Below, piece by piece: positions 47,239 through 56,856 of a DNA stretch of 64,000 nt (position 1 is the stretch's first letter; every line of letters starts with the position of its first letter). A program made the position numbers and the translations under genes. This stretch comes from Datnioides undecimradiatus (Eukaryota > Chordata > Actinopteri > Lobotiformes > Datnioididae): the NCBI GenBank assembly GCA_008933995.1, contig WARS01004319.1:177501-241500 (forward strand), written 5' to 3'. The notes beneath the pieces were generated by a model that was not told the DNA's origin, ran no database searches, and saw nothing but the letters and a program-made list of their open reading frames with translations.

Positions 47239-50012
47239 CTAGAGGATGCTGGGGTCAGCATAGGCTGCAGCAGATGAAGAGGAAGCTCTCACTGTAGTGT
47301 TGGTCACTGTTTCACCATCATTAGCATCACCTTTACCCTGAACCTGCAAAACCAGGAGGAAACAACACCACAAAAATGGTACATCAGGGCCAGACGTATG
47401 GACGACAACACAAACTTAACATGGATCAATACAATATAACCCTAAAATGCAATGTTTTGGGCAGAACAAAGAGCTTTTCTGGAAATAAATGTTTCCATTT
47501 GTTGGTTTTAGCTGCCAAAAGCAGTGAAATCCAACAGGCAGCTTACCGTACTGTGGTTGAAGCTGATGCAGGCATAGGGAACATCATCTTCAGGATCAGC
47601 CTGCACACAGAAGACAACATGGCTGCTCAGACACATGTGGATTTAAACTGAACCTTAGTCTTGTTTAAAGACTTTGCCCCAGTCTGCCAACTCTAACTTG
47701 ATCCAGAACATTGGAACCATTGAACCAAATGTGAGATTAGGAGATTCGTCTGGTTCTAAGTCTGGTATTTTAAACAGCATGGGGTGTTTACATGTCTCAG
47801 TATCCTGGTTTCTACTCCAGGTTTTTGAAAATGCTGTGATAAAGGCTTCTACGGGTTTCTGCAGCGAAGATGTGATGAGACGAGGAAACTAGTGCACATG
47901 TTAACAGGAGGAATTAGGCCCAACTTCATTCTATTGTGGTATTTTGCAGTTGCATCATTTCCTTTTCTTTTCTGGAAACAAAGTTGAGTTTCAGTGACTG
48001 AGTGTAGTGGGGGATCTTGCCGTGTCCTGACTTGTTTCTGGTGCTCACTGCAGGATTTAAGGTCAGCTCCTAGTCAGACACATTTGGTCATCTTACAGTT
48101 CAGTTCAAGATGATGTTGAGAACTGATCTCTCGCCCCCTCAACGGATGAGTAATGAATTTAAAATAAATATTTTAACATTTACCAATGAATTGTCTATAA
48201 ATATGTAAGTTAGGTTACTTTGTGCCAAAGCATGAAGCAGAAGTTTAAATATGTGTGGTACTAAGCCAGGCTTGTCAATTTATCCACTCACTGTAGACTG
48301 TTTCCTCATCTGAACATGTTACACAACATATTATATCACGGCATGAATCATTTAAATAGTATATTGTTATAATAAGTAAAATATCTTGTTGTAATATTAA
48401 AAATATCTTGTTTTACTGTGAAAGTATCTTGTTTAAATGTGAAAGTATCTTGTTATGATGGAAAGTATCTTGTTATGATGGAAAGTATCTTGTTTTAAGG
48501 TGAAAGTATCTTGCTTTAAGGTGAATGTATCTTGTTATGAAATGAAAATTTGATAAACTCACAATGTTGTCATCCAGCTGTGCTTCATTTACTGAAAAGA
48601 CAAAAGTGACATTCAAGCCGCCACAGTGAAAATCATGATTCATCAACACATCTTGTTTATTGTTTAAATGTGTATTCCAACCATTACCTCTCCATTGTCC
48701 AATCACAACAGGGATTATCAGAAATGCTGCTAAAACCACAGATACAAAGACATAGAGCCACCATTCTGGAACAACAATGAGAATATCACATATTTTGGCT
48801 TCAGCTTTCATTTTTGTTCAAAACCCTTTTCTTTGTGTGCTTTTCATATACTTCATAACATTTATTCATTCAAACATTCAATTTTCTGACTAAATCACAC
48901 AATTTATGTTGTACATAAACTGTGTCCATGAGTAAATACGTCAAATATCATGTGCTGGCCTGACATTCAAACTTTTAATGTCTAAAGAAAAACACTTATC
49001 AGTCTTACCTTGTGACTGTTTTGCATTTCCCACTTCTGTTTCTTGACTTCCTGTCGTTGACAGAGTTGCCACATAAAATGACAATAAAACAATTAAATAC
49101 CTGTCACTGTCCATTCTTCACATCTGTATCAAATGACTTTAAACGGCTCATCATACTCTTACCTGTTTCCCACCCTGAGGACTGAGGCTTGAAGGTAAAC
49201 TGCTGCTCTCTTCCAGTGTTTAAGTCGGTCACGACGCACTGAAAATGCTCATCAGCCTTTGAACTTTTCAGCATCACGTGAACTGAGCAGCTGGACCTCA
49301 ATGCCTTTATTCTCTTGCCTTTAAACTCCCACTTCACTTTGTGCCTACACGGTTCATGTGTCAGCACGGAGCAGTTTAACATCACCTCTTTATTGTATCT
49401 CAGTCCAGTCACTGGTGAGGATGGAGATATTGTGAGAGAAGACAACAGATGAAACATCAACTTCATTGTAATTCTTGCCATATGTCAGCGTATTGTTGGA
49501 ACAATCATGACGTAAATACTCACTGGTAACAACAGACAGATGAACTACAGAGTCTGGACCTTGTTGATTGTTTCCTATGAACTGTCGACAGGTGTAACGA
49601 CCAACATCCTCAGCTGAGACCTTCTTTATAACCAGAGAACAGTTCTCTGCAACACTCAGTCTGCCTGATTTGGTTTTGGCCTCTTTGTGAACCAGCCCAG
49701 GTAGTGTCGTCACAGCGATGGTGATCATTTATCACATTCTTAAAAGGCAAAGCAACTTTACCTCCACCTCTGACGATGATGGAGGCGTAACCGTGTGCAG
49801 GAACCACAGCTGAGAAAACCAGAGAGAAGGGTAACTTCATAAACAAACAAACAAACAAACAAACAGCCGATTTGGTTGGAGTTAAACTGCATTACTTAAA
49901 TAAAGCTTTGCATCAGTCTGTATCTTATTTATGTGTTATGTTAAGCCATATCTGTAATCTGGAGCATCAGCGTCAGTATAAAAGAAATGTTAATCCATCT
50001 GAATTTAACCAT
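47239..50012 (-). pseudogene. Ig-superfamily receptor paralog with several lesions
   Basis: Recognisable exons are signal 50012-49952 (61 nt, same length as in the left copy), V 49809-49524, C-like 49411-49163, membrane about 48767-48688 (EWWLYVFVSVVLAAFL), and tail pieces near 48594-48565, 47600-47547 and 47343-47239. Lesions: the first donor reads AT instead of GT after ATTACAG, and read-through stops within four codons. The V exon is 286 nt with a frame change after CDDTTW and about 20 codons missing. The first V cysteine is Phe (VALPFKNV). The stalk exon lacks a clear acceptor. The last tail motif is VTNTTV, where its neighbours have VTY. VPYACI in 47600-47547 still fits an ITIM. Multiple independent defects make a pseudogene likely. 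Confidence 0.8.
48370..48545. repeat. short tandem repeat, GAAAGTATCTTGTT unit
   Basis: About eight imperfect copies of a 17-20-bp unit built on (G)AAAGTATCTTGTT sit directly beside the tail exon of the middle Ig copy. The array produces part of the ORF at 48473-48811. Confidence 0.88.
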
Positions 50013-52170
50013 CGTGCCTCTCTGTGTCTTGCTCCGACTCTCTCGACCGTCACAGGGGTGTGAGACGTGTACTTCCTGTGACTAGTGAGGTGTCGCTTCC
50101 TTTTAACCAGTTTTTTTGTGAGGTTGGCATTTTTTTTGTTTTTTTTTAATCACAGTTAGAAACTTCCTGTCATGTCTTTTTTCCATTAAATCACCAAGCA
50201 AACTGAATCTTTCAATGCAACAGTTACTGCTTAGCTTCAGTGCTTACTCACCTACACCAGACCTCCTGCTGCGTCTCCCACCTGGTGTCGTGTTGACCAT
50301 CTACTGCAGGTAACACATTTATGAAAAACCCAGACTTTCCATCTGGTGACATCTGAGCTCAACATTTGTGGTTTTCTGTGAAAGGTCTCAGATATTATTG
50401 GATGGATCTCCATTACATCATCCTCAGCTTTACTTTCAATATGAATCAGCACATATTAGCATGCTAAGATGATGAGAGACCAGGAATTACACCTGATAAG
50501 CATCAACAGCATACAAGCATGATGCAGTTAGCTCATGGGTATTCTGGGTTTTCTCTGTTGGAGAGGAAAATTAGTCTAATTTATAAACAAAGCAACTGCC
50601 TCATATTGCTGCTACGCCGGGTTTAAGGCTTTGTCATTTGAGCTGAAAACATTATGATATGAATACCACCCGTTAATAACGCTCAGATTAACTGCAGCAT
50701 GTTGTTTTCCTGATGTGTACTGACCAGCATCCTCAGTTGTGACCTTGAGTTCTCTGTAAACACGTTAATCTTAACATTACAGGCCCTGAACACACCCATG
50801 TGTCTGATGTGTTTACAGCCAAAACAATGGGATTTAATGTGAGCTCTGGCCTTTTAAGTGTCTTTCATGACTTTAAAATTAATATTTTACTTTTATTTTT
50901 GTTTAGTGGGATGATATTTGTTTTAGCTACATAAAAGTTTTTGGAGAAGTTTGAGCCGGTGTGAATACGAGTGGTCCCGGAATCGATCCTTGGGGAATGC
51001 CGTGTCATTCTTCACTGCTGTGTCGTTACCAAAGGACCCGCAAATCATTCAAACCCACAAAGAAATTTCAACCAGGCGTCCAAACAGAAATACATAATCA
51101 AACAAAATCTGGTTATGACATGTTGTACATTCTGATTTAAATTGGAAAGAATTCATTTTGTCAGATCAGGTGAGAGTCAGTTCAGGTTTGTGATGTTGCT
51201 GTCCATGGTGCTGAAGTTGATTCAAGCCCCTTATTAGTTTGAACGCTTTGTCGCATATTTAAATACACAACCTTCTGCCGCTAGCTAGTCTCTCAGTCAA
51301 AACAGTAACAAAAGTTTCAGTCATGTGACGTGGTGCAGCAGCGTGGGAACACAATACTGACACATACACAGAGAGGAGACGCCGACGCTGTCCACAGGAA
51401 GCGAAGGTGATAACAGCGTGATCTGGATTCACAGAGACTCTGAGTCTGAACTGTGAAAACTGTTGAAAAGACACGACACACAGAACATAGTCACGTCGTT
51501 TTTAGATGTTTTAATGTAGAAATATTACACATTACGTCTCAAACAGCAAAATCAACAAATGAACGTATTAAATAAACATGGTCCACATGGTAAGCATTGT
51601 TGAACTACAGCCACACAGAGCTGCTGACATGTCTGTTGCGAACACATCTGCCACAGAGGGCGCCATGTTGCTCAAGATCAGCATTATCTGATGAACAATG
51701 ACTAGAGGTAAGGTGCCAACATTACAACAATCCTGCAGTCCTTCAAATAAATAACTGCTGAAGTAAGCACAAACATTAAACGCAACAGCCATCTGACGAC
51801 TAACAACACAGCTAAAGAGGAAACCCGTAAACTTCACCCCCAAACTTCACTCTCATGAGGGTGATGCATTGTATTTAGCTCAAATAACGGATGTCACAAC
51901 CTCCACTCCATCTGTCTGTTACTTCCTGAGCATTGAGAATGGACATAAATGTCCAAGAAACAGCTGATAAACCAATACGAATACATTAAAAACAACAGGA
52001 GAGTCTCCCATAATGTTTTCAATGATGATTGGTTATTACTTTTTAGTATTTACATAAAGATTAGATTAGACAGATCTTTGAGGATTTTCCTGGTCATTAC
52101 AGTCTGCTAATTATGCATGAAGGAGACAAATGAAGCCAGTGAAATGGTCCCTCTCAGTTACCGTAGTCTC
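50013..52170. other. intergenic with an Ig V-domain relic
   Basis: No intact gene. On the minus strand, 50757-50711 reads AAGGTCACAACTGAGGATGC followed by a Gly-Gln-Tyr-Thr sequence. This aligns with the conserved KVSAEDVGxYTC end of the neighbouring V exons, with the cysteine lost and a block missing upstream. The rest shows nothing I can assign. Confidence 0.5.
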
Positions 52171-55100
52171 TTATCTTTCTGGTTTATGGATGGCGGCGTA
52201 GAGCGTGTTTGTGTCAACAGAACCGCCGGCAGAACGTGAGGAAACCTTCACCGTGCTGTAGGTCACTGTATCAACCTCCACGTCATGTTCAACCTGTGAA
52301 GGCCAGAGGGAAAAGCTGTTATCTGCTGATCAGACCATGACGCATCTCATGTGCTAAGTTGTCTAATGGTCTAAGGAAAGGTGTGTGGCGACAACCAAAC
52401 ATCAGGATTTGTCCTCTGTCAGCTAACTGTTGCCTATTCAGGCATCCAGCAGTGCCGGAGCAACGTTAGCATTCAGTGGAGTCGTGTTTCTGTGAACCTG
52501 AATGTAAAATCCAACATTTATTGCTTTTAGGTCTGCTGAGGAAGATATCTGGCTTTCAAGCTGCTAAATTCTTTTTGGCGCTGTGCAGGTGGAGCACAGG
52601 TGGGTTTTAGAGAAACATCCTGCCTGTTGCTGCTTCAAACAACACTGTGTTGTGACCAGACATCTCTACGGTGAGCTGCAGCTCCATATAAAGCTACATA
52701 AATCCGATGGGTGCTGCAGATTCAGGCGATAACTCCATGTAGGTTTAACACTTCATTGTTATGGACACATTTGCATTGTAAAAATGCAGAGAAAGAATTG
52801 CCGTACATTGGGGAATTGTGTTTCCACTCTTAAAGGGGACATATTATGACTGAAAGCTGTTTTAAACAGGTCCTGGATGTCTGAAGTTCAGCCTCTGAGG
52901 AGGGTCTGCAGTCTCCCACTCTCTACCTTCATTATCTATGTGGAGCTCTGAGTGGGCGGGGAGGCTATGATAATGAGGTGCTGCTCTGATTGGCTACCTG
53001 AATGGCGTATGGAGGGGGAGGGTGCAGAGTGGTGCAGGACCGGTATCCAACATGGCTGCCGCGAACAGCTACGCTATAGCTACGACCCAGAGTCTGACGG
53101 CGAACAGCGGAGGAAACGGTTGGAAAGAATAAAAGAATCAAACGCAGCCACGGTCTCCTCTGGTCTTCTGGGGCTGGGACAGAATATCGGCATCTGTGTT
53201 GGTGTTTACAACCAACAACAGAGCAGTCTGCATGTCCGGCTCTGACCGACGACATCGCCACACACCGCTAGCTTACCGCCGGAAACAGAGAGCTTCACCT
53301 AGCGGGATGAACGCCCCCTCTCAGCGGTTTCACTCAGAGGAGGACGGCCTCTGTAAATCACTCCTGTGGTTACGTAACGACAGGAGCTGGATCTGAACGA
53401 CCTGTAGGAGCCCCATGTTACCAGAGGGTGGGCTGTGGAGACGATGCAGGACCTGTCTGCCTTCCTCATTCTGAACTGAACTGCAGTGTGGTGAGACATA
53501 TAATGACAACACACTGGTTCACAGCGCCCTGAAGTTTTGCGGCCATGCCATTGTTGCTGGTTTGACACAGCCGACCTGTTTTCACAACACACTTACAGGA
53601 TGGGACTACTAGGGTGCTTTCAGTGCCTGGCAGAGTTGTGAACCACGGATCAGCGTTTAAGGTGAGTACTTTGAAGGAGACAGCAGCTAAATTGAGATCA
53701 GGTACATATTTTGTGTTTTAGCCTAAAAACCTTTCGATCACACCCAAAAAGGGAAACATTAACACAAAAACATCCCACCTGTGCTTTACTAGTCTTCTTG
53801 GTGTAACTGACGGTGGCATAAGAAACACCATCTTCAGGATCAGCCTGCACAGAGAAGACAACACAGTCAGTCCGCTCACATAACAGTTTAACAGTTTGAC
53901 TGTGACTTCCTTCACTTTTCACAACTATGACTTCCTGTTTCACAGTTTTCTACTGTGAGGCTATATTGTCATGCAGCTGCATCTCCCTCCCTCTCCGTTT
54001 CCTCTGTCTTGCAGAAGAAAGTGCCTCTGTCTCATACAGGTGTATTTAACAGTGTTGACAGAGAGACTCTAGTGTTGAACGAGGTGTAAGTATGCGTTCT
54101 CACCGTGTCTTGACTGGTTTCTGGACCAGTGGATTCAGTTGCTGCGGGGTTCAAGCTCTGTCCCTGGACAAACACAGTTCACATTATTTAAAAACCACAA
54201 TTTCTGCACATGTTGCCATGTCAGTAAGTGAGTGTACAAAGGGCATATTTTATAACTTTGGACAGGGCTGAGCTAGCTGTTTCCCTGTGCATCCAGTATT
54301 TATGCTAAGCTAAGCTAATCACCTCCTCCATTTTACGCTCTGTGTTACAGCCTCTCTGTGTTGTCATTGGTTTAATTTGCTCATTTCAGTATTCATTATA
54401 CTGTCTAAGGAAGAAGATGAAAATAACACATTTACCAAAATGTTGAACTACTTCTGCTCAAAAACTTCCTCAATCCGTTCAAACTGTGCCATGGTTTGAT
54501 TCTTCAGTTTAAAACTCACCCTGATTTCATCCGTGTGTGTCTTTTTGCCTGAAACAACAAAAGCTTAAGTTGAAACATCCACATTTCCTCAACGTTTTGC
54601 TGGTAAGACTTTCGCCTGGGAATGCTCTCACCTTTAATTCTCATGCATGTGATGACCGCCGCGATAAAGAGTGCGAGCACAACTAAACCCACAGCCACAA
54701 CGACGTACAGCCACCAATCTGGAATGTGATTACAGCAAACATTTCTTAGCTGCAGATTTCTGCTACTGTATATTCAAAATCTGTTCCAGTGATCGTTAGA
54801 ATATCTAACTATCCATCTGAGAGTTGGCTTCAGATTCTGAGAGAAAGACTAAACAACAGGAAATTCTCTGCTTTCTAGTGTTGTTGCGGTACCATCGGCT
54901 GCAGGACCTGTCCCTGCTTTTCTGTTGCCCCCAGTTGTTCTAACTACTGATGTTACTGTTGCTGTTGTTGCATCCTCACCTGGGCAATGACAGCACAAAA
55001 CAACAACAACAACAAGTTGACGGGTGAGAATAAAACATCATGAATTACTTGGCTTTGACATTAAGCAGCTCACCATGATCTCACCTGGTTTGTCATTAGA

Positions 55101-56126
55101 GGACTGACGGCTGAAGGTAAACTGCTGCACTTTGTTGTTGTAAAGATCAGTCACTTCACACTGAAACAACTCAAGATACTTTGTCTTCTGCTCAAGAGAA
55201 GAGGTAGGAAATGTTGTAGTAACTGAGCACAGAGGTGTCTGCGTGACTTTGTTATTTTCATCCACATCTCCACCTCCATACAGCCACTTCACTCTGTGTT
55301 CACACTGTCTGTGCATCAGCACAGAGCAGGTTAATGTCACCTCATCATGGTTCTTGTGTTCAGTCACTGGTGAAGACGGAGACATTGTGAGAGAAAGACA
55401 ACAAGAGTAAAATCATCAGTGTGATCATAATTATTGTGATGTTTCAGTCTGTTGTTCTAACGAGACAGTTTGAGCTGAAAACATGATGATGGAAATACTC
55501 ACTGGTAACAACAAACAGAAAAACGTTGTTGTCTTGTCCTGACTGTCTGCAGGTGTAATGACCAACATCCTCAGCTGAGACCTTCTTTATAGCCAGAGAA
55601 CAGTTGTCTGTAACTCTCAGTCTGTCTGATTTAGCACCGGCTTGTTGTCCAATCTTCCCATGTTCAAACAGGTTCAGAGCTGATTCACTTCCTGACCTGG
55701 CTAAGAGCCAGGAAGTCTGGACACATTCATTTCGATCCTGTATCACATTAGCACAGGGCAACGTGACGTCATCTCCCTCTCTGACAGTCAAACGGGGGGA
55801 ACTTTGTCCAGTCTCTGCTGTTGAAAATGACAAAATAAGCTGAAATGTGACTGTCATGCTGCCGATTAGAGTGAGGACAGCTTTACACACAGCTTCACTT
55901 CGATCAAATTACACCAAACACCACATGTCGAAAACAAGTGTCAGACATAGCTGTCTCAGTAACTGTGCGTGCACAAGTTCAGTTATACAAGCATCAGTAA
56001 TATTAATAAAGTAATGTTTTCAGATGTCTCTCTAGAAGCATCCTTACCTGTAATCTGAAGCACCAGTCCAAAAATAAATTCTGCAAACACTAAATTCATT
56101 TTAGTCCATCCGAATTCACCCTTCAT
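52171..56126 (-). CDS. Ig-superfamily inhibitory-type receptor (V + C-like domains, ITIM/ITSM tail)
   Basis: Nine exons in transcript order: 56126-56048, 55817-55503, 55366-55085, 54979-54893, 54718-54632, 54548-54520, 54163-54104, 53844-53779 and 52293-52171. All are GT/AG and in phase, giving 375 aa. A signal peptide spans residues 1-26. The V domain (28-131) has the canonical C48 and C116 with W63, plus an extra pair C58/C99. The C-like domain (132-225) also has four cysteines. A Thr-rich stalk (226-254) precedes one membrane span from about 258 to 279 without charged residues. The tail carries Y322 (VSYATV, ITIM), Y347 (VTYSTV, ITIM) and Y367 (TLYAAI, ITSM). Such motifs recruit SHP-type phosphatases in known receptors, so an inhibitory leukocyte receptor is inferred; the ligand is unknown. 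It is the only intact copy in this cluster. Family name not recognised. Confidence 0.85.
52820..53660. repeat. probable interspersed repeat in receptor intron
   Basis: About 830 bp of GC- and CpG-richer sequence interrupt an otherwise AT-rich intron of the Ig receptor. It starts near CTTAAAGGGGACATATTATG, a block I associate with repeated elements in fish introns, and has CCAAT-like and Alu-unlike anonymous sequence inside. No terminal inverted repeat partner was found at the right end, so it may be truncated. The ORFs inside (52952-53592) show no known domain. Confidence 0.4.
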
Positions 56127-56856
56127 GCTATCTGTGCCACATCTGTCTCTGAGCTGGTTTGAGATACTTCACGTATTGACTTGTGATTGGTAATGTGTCA
56201 TTTCCTCATTACGACTGTCTTTTTTCTCTCTTTTGCAAGTTCCTGAATTCATGTAGGGTGAGCATGCTAGAATTTCATATCTTTGAAATCCTGAATTGAA
56301 ACTGCTGTATATTTAAAAAACAACAAAAACATTTTTAGCCCTTTAGTCACTCATCCTGTGAGCGTACAGTAAGACGGGGAAAGGCTGGGAACTGAGCTGA
56401 CGAGTAAGAGTAGAGAAGATTGTCTTCTAAAATTAGAGCAGCAGAGGAGGAAGTTGTACCTCAGGCTGTGCTTCAGCGTGGAAGTAAAAGAGTGTGAGCT
56501 TTGAGTGTCGCAAGCTAATGATGATCAGTCACTGGTTACATCTACTTATCTCAAAAGTAGGTGGATTACTTACCATTTAATGCACATAAAAGCAGCTTAC
56601 TGCAATGGCTCTCCCATTGCAGTAACTCTTGCATTGCTTGCGTCATTTTACCAGTTATCAGTAATAATGGTTATTCATAGTCCTGACCACCAGAGGGCCG
56701 CAACAAGATGCATACCTGTGGGCTACACTTGTATAGTTTTGGTTATACTGCAGCAGTTAGTAGAAGAAGACCCATGTACATCCAGCATTGTACAGGTCTT
56801 CTACAGGCATGCCACAGCAAGACAACAAGAGGTAGACTCAAAAGACAGAACTGGAC
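56127..56856. other. spacer between receptor cluster and P450 region
   Basis: Sequence between the Ig receptor start and the first recognisable P450 exon. No gene is seen. The 125-codon ORF at 56505-56882 runs into the P450 remnant in the wrong frame and is not supported. Confidence 0.5.
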
